This document shows, one piece after another, positions 46,106-58,575 of a DNA stretch of 64,000 bases. Position 1 is the stretch's first letter. Every line of letters begins with the position of its first letter. The notes under the pieces were generated by a model that was not told the origin of the DNA, made no database searches, and worked only from the letters and a program-made list of their open reading frames with translations. The translations under genes were made by a program, and so were the position numbers. Origin of the DNA: Rhododendron vialii (taxonomy: Eukaryota > Streptophyta > Magnoliopsida > Ericales > Ericaceae); contig NC_080558.1 in NCBI RefSeq assembly GCF_030253575.1, positions 41,669,611-41,733,610 on the forward strand. Direction: 5' to 3'.

Positions 46106-49100
46106 ATGGTAATACACACACACACTCTCTCTCTCTCATGATTCTCAGTTATTCCTTGTAATCGCAAACCGGAAAGTACAAATTTTGCTACCCTATCCAT
46201 AGCTTTGATAATGTTCTCTTGTTAGGGTTTGATATGTGCATTCACATATAGCTTTACAGCATACGAGGGGTTTTAGCGATTCGAGATGGAATTAGCTTAA
46301 CGCCTTAGGGGGTTTTAATTTTCGGTGGAGGTGGTTTCTCGGGTAGCTTAACGCCCTTGGATCTGTTTTTTTATACTATGCTTAAGCCGCCTTCTTTTTT
46401 TTTTTTTCTTTTCCCCTACAAGCATGTGAACATAAAAGATTGAGAATTTATGAGATGGTGTTTAACTGAGGGTTGAAATGGTAGCTTTTTATGACTTTAT
46501 TAGTGGATTTATGTTTTTAACAAGAACTTACTTTTTGGAAGTGATGGATTTAGTTTCCGGTTTTTCCTATATATTTTTTTGAATTAATTGGTAGGTTACA
46601 GTACAACTATTTGGGAGCCCGGAAACAACTAATCCAACCCAAAAAACTAAACTGGCTTGAGAGATAGCCCGGTAGTGGGAAAGAAATAACCGACAAAGAA
46701 AGCTCTTTTATTATAAAAGAAGAGAGATGATCAATCCTTGCCTTGGCAAAGTTTGACTCCCTAGCATCTTACTCAGGAGGGCACAAGGGTGGCCTAATGG
46801 GCTAGCCCAGCTGGTTGGGCATTTTGCCAGCTTCTTGTAGTTATTTTATTTTTATTTTTTTGACAAGAGCTTGTTGTACTCAAGTGCACAAGAAACTGCA
46901 GTAATATTTCTTTTCCCTTGAAAGGTATAGAATGTGGATGCAAATAGGTGATCATCGATTAAACATCCACTATTTGAAGTAATTACGCAGACATAGGCTC
47001 TCAAACAATTACAACGTGGTTGAATGTGTCGGTACCGACTGCCCAATGGAAACGGACAGAGGACAAGATATATTACGTTCACTAGCATTTCAACATGATC
47101 TAGTCTGATCATGGTGGACCTGAATGGACATTTGGATCGTATGCACAGAAAAAAGTCATAATGAGGTGATTTAACTTATAGGGAAGAACTTGTTTTTGTT
47201 CTTAAAAACTTTCCTAGTCCCTTGCTCTATGCTCATTTTGTTTGAGCTTCTCATGTCTGATGATATGAAAACACGCAATTAATTTTTCTTTTAGTCCTCC
47301 CTTCGTGTTGTTGTAGTTACCTAGAACTTAGAATTTGGTCATGTGTAGCTAAAGGTGGGAAGTGGTGGCATCTCAGTTATCATGAATGATGTTGCAAGGT
47401 TGCTTTTATTTTCAACGGTATAATGTGTTCATGATTTGAGTTCCTTTTGTCGTGCTAAGTGGTTGCCCTCTTTTGAATCTAGGGCAACCCGTGATCAATC
47501 TTGCGAATCTTAATTATTACAACATGTTTTTCAATTGCTCCTTCATCCTTAATTTTATTTTTCCTTTTTCCTTTTCTTATTTGTTGCAGGCTAATAGGCA
47601 CACCATTATCCTAATGCAGACTTCTCCAAACAGAGCAACCAGAACATTTATGGATTATGATTCAATAAGTCAGGCAATGGACGGTATGTGATACTCACCC
47701 TTTTCTATAACCATCATTAGTTTTGATATCATACATACTGATTTTGCCTTCTTCAAGACTTAAATCATTTGCTAATTTGATTAAGGGATCTATTGATATA
47801 CATAGCTTCAGTGCTGTCATTAAGATTGTCTTGTGATGAATTTTTTAGTCCCTAGTACTCTAGAGTGCATATGTAATTGCTGCATTTGCATTTTACTCAT
47901 GTGTTGGTGCGTCATTACTTGACAAGGGAACATTCGGTTCTTTTTCTTCTTGGAGTTTGTACTTGTTTTCTAATATCAATACTTTGTTATGGTAGGACTT
48001 TGATTTTCAAGGGTTTTAATACGTCGTTTTGCTGAGTCATTAATTGGGTGCTGATGCAAAATTATGTGTTGCTTATGGTGAATGCATGGTTGTTTTTGGA
48101 GTTTTGACATGAACAATAAATTGCATTTTAAGAAGATAAGTAGTAGGTTAATGTCATCGTACACTAGATCCATGGGCCTTGGCCATTTTTATCCACTTTA
48201 AATCATTCTATCTTGTGCGAACACTTAGAACATAAGTTGCTCCATAGTCCATACTGAGCTCCCTAACGTACTGTCACTGTTAAGAGAAGTTTTGATTTAA
48301 AAACAAACCAGTGGCTAGTAAAAAAGAAAAAAGAAACATATAAAGGAAGCTTATTGCAAGCATAACATTCTGCGCATAAGCTTTATGCTATCTATGAAGT
48401 GCAATATGAAGATGTCGGTCATATCTCCGCAAAGCATATTCTTTCGATACTTTTAGCGTTCACAAAAACTCAACAATGGTGAGGAAGCTGTGTAATTTAG
48501 TTGTACTAAATACTTATGTGTAGGAATTAGCTAGTAGCTAGCTTAGGAGCCTTAATTTTAAATTTTCAATACTTCATGGAAATTTCCCATATTACGTCAA
48601 ATTCTTTATATCTAGATAATTGGATAGCCCCCAACTTTTTGTGTTCTCTCATTAGCCTTTTTGTACTTCTAATATCCAAAAATGTCATTTGTGCTTGGTT
48701 GATTAATTGAGGAAATCAAATTCAAGTATTCTAATATTCTCTCATTAAACTTAATTGTTATGAAGCATGGATGCGGATATTTGTACATGTATGATGCAAT
48801 GAGGATATCCCAATTCTAAATTTTTTGGAAATGGATGGTCATGGTACTACTTTACCCCAAAGGCCCAACTGTTTTCTTCATCTCTAAGAAGTACAGATAG
48901 TACTTAGAAACTACAACAGTACGGTTTGTGTTTTTGCGCATCTCTTAGCTATGTGTTGCTAACATTATCTTCAGGACGTTCAAATGTAAAATTGTACCTC
49001 TTGTGCAATGAAATTATGCACAAACTTGATGAGTCATCGTTGTGCTTGTTCAAGCTTAGCTCAATTTCTTAAATGAGCTCGGAGTAAGAGCTCAAGCTGG

Positions 49101-50707
49101 GCTTAAGTAAACAAGTACGTATACCATTTACAAACAGAGCATCAAGCAGGCCCAGCACTGAGTTTTTTTAGGCCCTAGGCAGTATTTGAAAATGGGGCCT
49201 ATAATATTTTAGTATATTAAATAGTTGTTCGATAGAAGAAGCAAATTAGCGTTGTGGTTCAGTGGCATAATTGTATATCACCTCTTTGGTACCTTTAGAT
49301 CCTGAGTTCGAGGTTCTGAACTGTCATTTGAAACAACTTTTTTGTACGCTTACCAGAGCTGCAGGTGTTAAAAAATTGAAGATGTCAAGAATCAAACTCG
49401 TGACCTTACACTCATTTAAGGTCGCGCCTAACCACTCTTCCACAATAGCCTACTTCTAAAGTTTTTCACCTACACTCTATTAAATAATTTTTGAGCCCAA
49501 AACGGGAGGCCCCAGGCGGACACCTGGTGGGCCTATACCTTGGGCCGGCCCTGGCATCAAGCCATTCATGGACGAATGTTATTTGTTTGCAGCTGTTATA
49601 TATTCCACTTTCCAATCTATAAGTTGTATTTCCTATAGGTTTTTCAGTATTGCTTAGATGGTCTGTTAATTGCACAAAGCGGGAGCGGGTGTGGGACCGG
49701 AAGCGTGGGAGCATGGGAAAATCGAAGCTCCCATGGTTGGGACGTGAAAGGAACGCGTACATACATTACGAAAATTATGTAGCATGGAATATACACTAAC
49801 ATGCTTTTCTTTTCAAGATATCATGACTTGGGCTATACGTACGAGGTAGATCAAAGACCAATTTATGTGATAAATCCCTGTTTTTCTATGTGAAGATCAT
49901 ACAAAAGCTCCCATCTATGTGAGCGTGCTCCCATCTCAATGGGATTGGGCTCCTGTCAAGCTCCTTGGTTGGGAGCGTAGGAGCGCGCTCCTAAGGTGGG
50001 AGCGGCACCACTTTAGGAGCTCCCTGCTTCAAAGGATGGTCTTGCTAACCACCGCCGATAAGGTGAGAAAAATGCCAAAAATAACTTTCCACTCAACCCT
50101 AAGCACTTTTACAAATAGTTGTAGACTTTTCGTATGTTTCAATGCACTTTTTACCATTTATCAGGGTTATCCACCACCATTGGGCACACTTGTTAGCATT
50201 TCTCCCCTCCCAATAAACAAAATCTCTCCTACTGAATTTAGCAGTTTGTATTTGTGCGATTCTAAGGTATGTTGCTCTAGATGGTTTGTCAGGTATCCCC
50301 TAAGCATTGTCTTATCTCTTTAATTTGTCAAAACGGAAGAGACTTTGGTCATATAGGTTATACCTTTACTTTTCTTACTGCCTATAAATGTCCATATTTT
50401 GATGGATGATTTGAAATTTGATGTATAAGCTAATACACTGCACTCTGTATCCTGAATCCATTCATTGTTTTCTGTATTTTCTGATGCAATATTATGTGCT
50501 TCCTGAATCCATTCATTGTTTTCTGTACTTTCTGATGCAATATTATGTGCTTCATGAGAGGTGATTTACTGCTGCGCATCTACAGGTATTTGTGGACTTT
50601 ATGAAAGGAAACTTAAGGAGCTAAATCCAGCCATTAGAAACATTACTTATGATATTGCAGATCTCTACAATTTCATGGATGGGCTTGCAGACTTGAGTGC
50701 ACTAGTG

Positions 50708-50784
<77 letters not shown>

Positions 50785-51546
50785 AGCACGCACATGCAAA
50801 CTCACATACACACATTTAGAGCAGTCAATGCAATGTGGCATCTCCCAACACAACATTAGCGTATTTGACTTAGATATTGTGATAGAAGTTGCAAATATTG
50901 TCCAGTTGCCAATTCATGCATGCAGAGAGATCTTGTGTACCCTTTGTACCTAACTAATGCATAATTTGTGTATATATATATATACACACACAGTCATTTT
51001 CAAATAAGGTGGTCCTTATAAGGACCTCTCCATTTTCCATTTGAATTTTGATGATCCAAGCCGCTCAATGTGTTCAGAACGTGATTTTAAGGGTATTCGC
51101 GAGGAATTGGCAAAAAAAAAAACCAGGAAGGTCTTCATCCGAGCAGTTTTAATTTGAACCGTTTGATAAAAAATAAACAAAATCTGCTCGGATGAAGCCC
51201 TTCCCGATCTTTTTTTTTGCTGATTTCTCATGTGTACCCTTAAAATCACGCTCTGAACACATTGAGCGGCTCGGATCATCGAAATTTGATCGGGAAAAGG
51301 AGGTCCTTATTTTATTAAGTTAAGGTGGTCCTTAGGAGAAGGGGACTCTATATATATATATATAGATATAGATATATGTATGTGTATATATTTATTTACG
51401 TGCTTGTCATCAGTCTCTTGTTTATGCCTTCATTTCATTCATTCTGGCTTTGTAGTTACGACCACTCGGTTCAGGCTTACCAACCCTACGACCGTAAGTG
51501 GATTAAGCAGCGAACATTCCAACACCTTAAGAAATTGGCACATTGA
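46106..51546 (+). CDS. ERH: Enhancer of rudimentary homolog, 4 coding exons, 102 residues
   Basis: A small, highly conserved nuclear protein that in other eukaryotes acts as a homodimeric adaptor in RNA processing and decay of selected mRNAs. Coding exons: 46106-46108 (the ATG alone), 47590-47683, 50586-50706 and 51456-51546, all with GT-AG boundaries and compatible phases. The protein starts MANRHTIILMQTSPNRATRT and contains MDYDSISQAMDGICGLYERK, the YDIADLYNFMDGLADLSALV core and YQPYDRKWIKQRTFQHLKK, ending LAH. Length and sequence match plant ERH (102 residues) without truncation. The 5' leader lies in a CT-rich region before 46106; the 3' UTR follows 51546. Intron 2 contains a hAT MITE and intron 3 a palindromic repeat. 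Confidence 0.95.
49147..49553. mobile_element. hAT-type MITE with tRNA-like segments, ERH intron 2
   Basis: Flanked by perfect 8-bp repeats GCATCAAG (49139-49146 and 49554-49561). The ends are CAGGCCCAGCACTGAG and TTGGGCCGGCCCTG. The interior holds two tRNA-promoter-like segments facing each other: GTTGTGGTTCAGTGGC ... GAGTTCGAGGTTC (49252-49320, plus strand) and its counterpart on the minus strand (49440-49385, GGAAGAGTGGTTAGG ... GAGTTTGATTC). Non-coding. Confidence 0.8.
50459..50555. repeat. Tandem duplication in ERH intron 2
   Basis: CATTCATTGTTTTCTGTA followed by TTTTCTGATGCAATATTATG is repeated with a period of about 49 bp (50459 and 50508), shortly before exon 3. Confidence 0.7.
50712..50782. 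repeat. Compound CT/CA microsatellite
   Basis: About 23 CT followed by 12 CA dinucleotides immediately after the donor of ERH exon 3. Confidence 0.95.
51008..51345. repeat. Long palindromic repeat, copy D, in ERH intron 3
   Basis: The arms AGGTGGTCCTTATAAGGACC, TTTTGATGATCCAAGCCGC and CAGAACGTGATTTTAAGG pair with CTTAAAATCACGCTCTGAAC, GCGGCTCGGATCATCGAAAT and GGTCCTTATTTTATTAAG. The ends differ from copies A and B but resemble copy C. Confidence 0.75.
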
Positions 51547-51959
51547 TATGCTACAAACCCGGGTATGAAGTGCAATGTTGGCGTCATATATGGCATCCAT
51601 CTGCTGCTCTGTAGGTTGTCTGTTATAAGTGTGAAATTGTTCCACTCTTATGCATAATAGTGGTATGTTGGTGGAAGAAGTCTAGCCATAGTTGCTAAAT
51701 CAGTGTATTGTGTAATTTTACACTTGTGGAATCATGGCCTTCTTGTTTAAACTTGGATGATCGTATATAGCTCTTATGAAACCGAGTTTGGATGGTTATT
51801 ATCTGAAAAAGGCTCTGGCGTCGAATTTGAACCCTTCATGGCTGATTGTCCCTTATGTTAGTTATGTTTTGGCAAATTTTTTCATATCGGGTATAGCGAT
51901 TATGAAAATAGCCGTCTGCAGCTATATCTTTAGTTTTTCTTTCTTTGTTGTATTCTAAA

Positions 51960-52384
51960 GTTATATACTCGGAAAATAATTGGAAGTATTTTTTTTTTTC
52001 CTTTTCTCGTCATTGTTTAGTTGCTTGTTTTGATATATTCGCTTTGGGAAGATTTGGAGATATTTGAGAATCGTTAAATTTTTTCAACTCCAGCAGAAAA
52101 TGTTTTGTTTTTCGTCAAAATTGGCAGGTCTATTTGGAAGTGTCTTTGTTACATTTGATAATTGTGGTTTTTTTTCTTCTAAAGTTAAAGAGCATGCCAT
52201 TTTCATTTAGTTCGAGGTTATTTGGTTACAACATTGGTGTACTAGAAAATGGTTTGTTATTTGGTTATATATTTGGGGTCATTAGAAAAAATATTCAGTT
52301 GGATGATTGCATTTGTGGTTATTTGGTTGTCATGTAAACTTGGATAGAATACGATACATTTCGACTTTCGAGGCAATCAAATTG
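51960..52384. other. Gene-free stretch after ERH
   Basis: T-rich sequence downstream of the ERH 3' region. The GTTATTTGGTTA phrase recurs near 52217, 52255 and 52317. No gene recognised. Confidence 0.45.
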
Positions 52385-52394
52385 CAATTATTAA

Positions 52395-53008
52395 CAAGCA
52401 GACTGTCAACAGCTTCCCCTCCCCCCTTCTTAGGTGGCGGGAGAGGGCTTCCGATCCCTCCCCCTCTGCTCTCTTCTCGCACCGTCGAACCGTCGTCTCT
52501 CTCAATCTCGCGACTGAAGTTCGGGCATCTATTGGGAACTTTTCAGCCAAATCGTTTTTCGGCGACGTTCCGGGGCTTCGGTTTCAGTGGTTGCAGGTAA
52601 GATGTTGTCCATCACCGTTCTCAGCCCCCATCTTCTCAGATCTGTGACCTGACGCCGTCTACTGCGTTTGGTGGGCGACCACCTCCCAACGATGTGTTCC
52701 TATTTTTGGAAGCAGAGGTGGTGGTTACAAGTCTATCAAAATGGTTGCGAAAGAGTGGCGGCGAATGTCTCGGCAATACTTTTATTTTATTATTTGTTTT
52801 AATAATGTCCTCTCTTTGGTGAGTTTGTCTTCTTCGGGGGGTTTTGTCCTCCTTTGGAAGGGTTTCTTGCCATTTTGTAGAGCTGCACATCAATGCGCTT
52901 ATATGCTTTTTCCGTTGGAGTGTCCGATCTATAGATTTCCAACCTGCTCCCATAGGAATCTTTTGATGAATATTACTTCTCAACTTTTGGCAAAAAAAAA
53001 AAAAAATA
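52395..53008 (+). mobile_element. Poly(A)-tailed retroposon with target duplication
   Basis: A GC-richer block of about 600 bp ends in an A tract (52992-53006) and is flanked by direct repeats CAATTATTAA (52385-52394 and 53009-53018). These are the hallmarks of LINE-machinery insertion. The 5' part (52410-52600) is C/T- and CG-rich like a promoter or 5' UTR. I could not recognise a coding domain, so it may be an internally deleted LINE, a SINE or a retrocopied non-coding transcript. Confidence 0.7.
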
Positions 53009-53243
53009 CAATTATTAATGTTTGATTGATCTTTCTGGTCGTTTACGATTCTTGAAATTCTTGAATGTGAATGTGATATAAATTTTATAATTAGCCTTTT
53101 GTAATAAGGACGTGAAACTTGCAATGTGCTGTTAATTTTCATAAATAAATGCTGTTTGATTTCCATATCAACCTGGCTTTGGACCGGATTCTGGTCCTAA
53201 TAAACTCGATCTCTTCGGCCCGACAAAAATAATAGAGGAATAA

Positions 53244-53367
53244 GGCCCTGTTCCGCTAACTACTTATTTATTTTTTGAATTAAATGTAATGTATTATGAG
53301 AGAATGATTCGTTTCATATAGCAAAAAATAAGTCATTACAAAATAAAAATCTTAGCGGAACGGGGCC
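53244..53367. mobile_element. Small Tourist-like MITE
   Basis: The ends GGCCCTGTTCCGCTAA and TTAGCGGAACGGGGCC are inverted repeats. The interior is AT-rich and carries TTAAATGTAATGTATTATGAGAG. Same family as 60648-60719. The left flank is TAA, the right flank TCA, so the target duplication is imperfect. Confidence 0.7.
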
Positions 53368-53447
53368 TCAGAGTGTTCACCATCTAGTGTGTTGTTCCTT
53401 ATTCTCTCTCTTAAGGGAGAGGTTCTAAGTAGGAGTGGAAATTTTCG

Positions 53448-53800
53448 ACACGACATGAGAATACGACACGATGTTAGAGGGTCAGGGTTGGCTATTTCTG
53501 ACACAGAACATGAATATGACACGACACGATGACGTGAAAAGTTAAACAGGCTGGGTCAGGGTTGAGAGAATTCTGACACGAACACGAAATGACACGACAC
53601 GAATACGACATGACACGATAATTTATGAAAGGACACAATAACATGACATGAACCTGATATGAAGTTAGCGGGTTAGGGTAAGCTATTTTTGACACGAAAC
53701 ACGAATATGATACTACACGATAACACGAAAATCTAAATAGGTCCGTTAGAGTTGAGAGAATTCTGACACGACACGACACGATACCCACCTCTAGTTCTGA
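53448..53800. repeat. Degenerate GACACGA-rich tandem repeat
   Basis: Two or more roughly 190-bp units each contain GGGTTGAGAGAATTCTGACACGA or close variants plus many copies of ACACGACACGA. The open frame seen on the minus strand is a by-product of the repeat. Class unknown. Confidence 0.6.
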
Positions 53801-54610
53801 GTTCGAATCCTCATGGAAGAGGTGCTTGACCCCATTGTAACTATTAATAACTAACCCCTAACACCCTATCGATTGGCAGAAAAAACACTCAAAACTGGGC
53901 AGCGGATTTGTGGGTTTAATAGGAGAAAGGATGTCGAGCTCCATTATGTAGATTTGTTTCCTCCGAGCAACATCCACGAGCGTATCAGTGGTCTTAACAC
54001 TGCAACTATTTCTTCCGGCTCTTTCTTCAATTTTGTTTTCTTCTTTTTTTTTTATATATTTTTTTCAGACATTTTTGAATCCTTTGTTGTATCTGTTTAG
54101 AACTATGAGCCGTGTAGCTTGTACCTGATTTTTATCAATACAACGTGCATTTGTTCATTCCTTTTTATAAATTAAAAAAAAACAGGGGAATTAGGAATGA
54201 GACCCTAAAAACCCTAAAATTTGACCGTTGAAAACCCAAGATCTCCCATTCAATTCGTATCTCAATCAAATCAAAATTGCTCTCATTCTTTATTAAAACT
54301 TGAGTTACAATACTTCAATCCCAAGTAATCCATCCCCCTGAATCAAAATCCAAACCCAAATCCCACCCAGTTTAGAATCTATGAGTTCTAACCACTTCCC
54401 AATTCCAAAACTTCACCTCCAAGTCATTCTTCCACAAACCCCACTTCCATTCGGCTTTGGTTTTCAGTCCTATATTTACGGGATCCCTCAGAAATCACAG
54501 AAACCCAGAAGCAACAAAAAGAGTTCGCATTGCCACGAAACCGAAAAAAAACGAAAGAAGTTCTTCCCTTTGCCATCATCTGTTAGAAATTTGCAGTCTG
54601 GTGAAGAAGA
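53801..54610. other. Upstream region of the first B3 gene
   Basis: No separate gene. The last 250 bp before 54611 are C-rich and probably form the leader of the B3 gene. A short upstream ATG reading frame (54381) overlaps the start in another frame and could act as an upstream ORF. Confidence 0.4.
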
Positions 54611-55531
54611 ATGGAGGAGTGGAGTGTTGACGATTACCGTAAAATCGATAAGCTTTTGAAGGAGACTAAAGAGTGGCTTCACCAACTGGATAGCAGGAAG
54701 AGACTGAACGTTGTTCGGGAGATTCTCAAGAACCCTCATTACGATGAGTCTGATGTATACATCCTCTGTCTCAACGAGTATCAAACACCATCTGATCATA
54801 AGTTGATTCATAACCCACCTGAGCCTAGAAACCCTTCCAAGATTCGGTTTCGGATGAGAGAACAGAAACCCATCAAACCCATTACGGAGGAAAAGAATAT
54901 GGTGACGAAACCTGAAAAAAGAATGGGTCGAAAAGGGCCTCGTGATGAGGATTGGAGTGGCGGTGAAGAAGAAACGGGTAGGGAAAAGAAGAAAAGGGTG
55001 GACAAGAAGAAGAAGATGGTGAATCCTGTGGTTTTACCAGAAAAACAACGGGATTTGCCGGCAGAACTCAAGGATAGGATCCGAGCTCTAAACGGGTCCG
55101 ATGTCATTATGGTCATTGAAAAGACACTCTACGAAACGGACGTGAACACTGGCAACGGGCGCCTCTCCCTCCCGGCGAGACAAATCGACATGAGATTCCT
55201 AACTGAGGAAGAGAAGGTTTTCCTGGCAACAAAACAAGACGGGAGCAAGGTCACGCGGATAAGATCGAGGATCATCGGAGAGGGAGGAATGGAACAGGGG
55301 ATATGCCTATGCAAGTGGAACATGCCCAAGAGCTTATCGGAGAATGTGAGTGTAATATACAATCTTCTTTCCGGGTGGAACGATGTTTTGAAGGCTCATG
55401 AACTCCGCAACGATAAACTCTGCAGACATACGACAGTGCAGTTGTGGTCATTCAGAGTAGAGGGAAATCTCTGGTTCGCTTTTGTTAAAGTTTCAAAATC
55501 TCCAGATTGCAATTGTAAACGATATGCGTAA
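54611..55531 (+). CDS. DUF313-type B3 domain protein A, single exon, 306 residues
   Basis: Plant B3 proteins bind DNA through a seven-stranded pseudobarrel, and this subgroup (Arabidopsis At2g31720/At1g05920 type) is presumed to be nuclear and transcriptional. The N-terminal part (about 10-60) is an alpha-helical segment, LLKETKEWLHQL with VVREILKNPHYDESDVY. A highly basic stretch at 124-136 (REKKKRVDKKKKM) is a likely nuclear signal. The B3-like domain spans about 149-294, opening LPAELKDRIRALNGSD and containing GRLSLPARQ, LSGWNDVLKAHEL and VQLWSFRVEGNLWFAFV. The ATG at 54611 matches the MEEWSV/MEDVEWSV start of its neighbour at 58576-59481. No break is visible. It is more diverged from the two minus-strand copies than they are from each other. 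Its targets are unknown. Confidence 0.88.
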   Translation: MEEWSVDDYRKIDKLLKETKEWLHQLDSRKRLNVVREILKNPHYDESDVYILCLNEYQTPSDHKLIHNPPEPRNPSKIRFRMREQKPIKPITEEKNMVTKPEKRMGRKGPRDEDWSGGEEETGREKKKRVDKKKKMVNPVVLPEKQRDLPAELKDRIRALNGSDVIMVIEKTLYETDVNTGNGRLSLPARQIDMRFLTEEEKVFLATKQDGSKVTRIRSRIIGEGGMEQGICLCKWNMPKSLSENVSVIYNLLSGWNDVLKAHELRNDKLCRHTTVQLWSFRVEGNLWFAFVKVSKSPDCNCKRYA

Positions 55532-57395
55532 GGGCTATACACTGATTACAAACATGCTATAGTGGACCTCCCACCAATTTTTTAGACTCTAATATTTCCA
55601 CTCTGAAATTTTTGATGTCTAATGGTTAGTTGTCAATTGGAAAGGAACAAATTTGATGCGGTACGCTTTGGATTGCAATTAACTTTCTTTACTAGGTTGA
55701 TGCTACTGCTGCATGCATATCATAGTGAAAAAAAAGGAGGACTGTGTATTTTGTTTCGCAAATGATTGCATCGTATGGTCTAAACGGAAGCGTTTAAAGA
55801 AATTTATGATTTGAAGTTTCTAAGGTTAGCAAAATATCAAACTCGGAAGCCTAATCGATGGAGTTTAAGTTAGAAGTTGAAATTTCGCTGGGCAACATTG
55901 AGGGGCATTCATGGGAGGTATCACTCAGCCAGCGGTGTTCTTCTGATACGCCCATAGTTGTTAAAAACATACGATACACGATATGTATCTTACGATTTGT
56001 ATCGTTTTCTTCAGAAAACGAATTCTACGAAACGACCGCTTATCCTACGATTTATACGCGTCCTAATTCTGTACGTATCTTACGATTACTTATTCGAAAA
56101 AAGTCGGAACTTATTTCAAGAAGCGGAACCCTGAATGCATTAATCTAAGCCGTTTGATTTAATTATGACATCTTTCAAACTCTTTGATAGAAATTCAACC
56201 TCAATGTAGGTCATGTATAAAAGTAAGAACCATATTTCGATTATATTTTGTCTTACTTTACTTTTCCTCACAAAGGGAACATAAATTCTTAATGTAATAG
56301 GCCACAGTTGAGAGACTTGAAATTTTACATCTTAATTTTTTTTTAAATGTAAGTATAATTTGTTGGTGTTTTTAGGTATATCTACTTCTTAATTATATTT
56401 TAATTATGATTAACGTTGTTGAAACATAAACTAAATTTAGTATTTTGACAAAGTTTCAATTGACAAAATCCAAAAATGATAGATATTATCGAAAAAGACA
56501 TAAATATCTAATTTTTCGAAGCTCTAAATATCTAGCTCTAGAAGCTCTAGAATATCCTTGTGAAATATCTAGAGTCTTTTTTTGTGAGAATTAGTCTCAT
56601 GTGTAATTCTAGAATTACCTCCAAGTTTATATTGTATGAAAATATCTTATCTTTGTACTAGAGTTCTCCATGGAGTAGTACAAATAGGAATGAGTTCTAA
56701 CCATTTTGTACCAAGCTAAAAAAAAGTATAAAACTGGTAGCTCCTTTCTTTGGTTTTCTTTTCTCATATTTCTCAAAATTATGCACATCATGCATAATTA
56801 TATCATTGCAGAGTTATGGTCTCATTGTCTTAATTTTTGTAATCATGAAAGAGAGATGAGAGCTAATTTGCAAATGGCCACTGTTGTGTTGGAGTACTAT
56901 TGCTTCTTGTTCTTTTTCTCCCAATTGGCTGGCTAAATGAGACCTAGAATTGTACATATGAACCACTCGAAAAACAACAAATCATATAACCGATTGATTC
57001 ACTATGCTATGGATACACAACCGAAGTCTTTAAATAAAGAACAGATTATCATACCAAGAAGAGGAATTTGCTGAGGCAAAGTTAGAGAGCTTCAAAAAGC
57101 CAATCTTGTATGAACAAGGCAATGATGTATTGATGTCTTTCATAGGAATTAGTATTTCATGCTGATCTCAGTGCCTCTTGAGATTATTTTTGAAGACAAT
57201 GGTGATGCATCTTGTTAACTCACTATAATCAGATTTTGGTCCTGTGAATGTACCTCAACTTGAGTCTCTTTTGACATCTCTTGATTGACAAACATATTCT
57301 CTTTTTTCATTGAGACTTGGTGGGAAATCTCCATATTTTTTCCTACACATAAATCGTCATATACTTCGAAATTGGCAAGGGAAAAAACCATTGGG
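55532..57395. other. Gene-free stretch between B3 genes
   Basis: Includes a patch with ACGAT/ATCGT-rich repeats (55960-56090). At 56520-56700 a CTAGA-rich segment (GCTCTAGAATATCC, AATTCTAGAATTACCTCC) resembles part of a Ty1-copia LTR. No intact gene was found. Confidence 0.4.
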
Positions 57396-57510
57396 TATTG
57401 ACCAAGCCGGGTTCTAATTCAAAGAGGTTGACAGCTTTGGTATAGGCCCTGGGTGGTGGTCTTAGAGATGACTTTGGTCAGTTTATTGGGTTCATGTCGA
57501 GAAGAATTGC
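57396..57510 (+). pseudogene. Short RNase H-like (RVT_3) fragment, copy 1
   Basis: In one frame the block reads GLGGGLRDDFGQFIGFMSRRI, fitting the start of the plant RNase H-like domain found in LINEs and related genes. It is cut off after about 115 bp. A longer copy lies at 61340-61640. Confidence 0.5.
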
Positions 57511-58575
57511 TTCATAGAGTCATGCTTATGTGGACAAATTAGATAGTCAAAAAGTAAAGAAATTAAGATGCTCTTATCTCTCATGTACGGCAAAATGAGG
57601 AACAAAACACTCTTGTGGCTCGCAATGGATCTCTCATGTGGCTCATGTGCACCGTAACGCAGTGCTTCATGGCCTTTTTTCATCACACATTGGTGTGGAA
57701 GCCACGTACTTTGCCCCTTACGTTTTCTCCTCATATGGTTGAACAATGTCCTCTAATACTGGTATCTGCCTAGTGTTCAACAATTTTAGTCATGAACCAG
57801 CTTTACGCCAATCGCTGTTATCATTCGATCTGCTGAAAGGTTTATTTGTTGTTGGTGTTATGGACAAGCTCAAGTCAATTTTTTTCTGAACTAAGTATAT
57901 AGAGAGGTCCTTAGAATGCTCATAGTCAAGGTATACAATTAGAACTGAATCAAAGGAGCAGCAAAACTACAACCCCCCTTTTTTTTATCACCAAATAACC
58001 TTTTATGCTCAAGTCCAAATGAAAACCTAGCCTTCCAAATGGGAATTAAGAGAAAACAAAATTTGACAGTAAGAGAAGCACAACCAAATTAATTCAAATG
58101 AAAAGCTTACACAACACCAATTGCATGCCAGAAAATTGTGACAAGAACTCCGATAAAACGATTTACTATTTTTTAGGTAAGTTAATTCATTTGACCAAAA
58201 GAGCTAGAAACAAAAAAGGACCAACAAACCAAGCTACTACCCTACCTACCAGCTGATCAAAAATATGGTTTCAAAAGGGAAGAGAAAATAAATAGAATCG
58301 ACAGTAAGAGAAAAACACAACCAAGCACATTGAAAGATGAAGGAATAGTTATTTTGCAAGAAAAGTAGAAATTCGAATGAACCAACCACTGCAATTTCCA
58401 AAGTGACAAGTTAATGTCTCACAAACGATCATAAGTTCATAAAATGATATGCAGTATTTACCAAAACACTGAAAGGGGACACACCCCCTTGTGCTGCTAA
58501 ATAAGAACTGGACAAAAATCCAAAGGCCGAAGATTTTCCCTATGATTCTCCCAATACTTACAGCAGGAGAACTCA
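57511..58575. repeat. Duplicated flank of B3 gene B
   Basis: Downstream flank of the minus-strand B3 gene. 57515-57640 matches 62838-62965, 57718-57880 matches 61852-62020, and 58060-58575 matches 62985-63535 nearly base for base. No independent gene; the open frame at 58349-58579 is the 3' region of the B3 gene. Confidence 0.7.

Noticed and set aside
53492-53788. Minus-strand 98-residue protein
   Set aside because: Composed of the GACACGA-type tandem repeat; repetitive Cys/Val/Ser translation without a recognisable domain.
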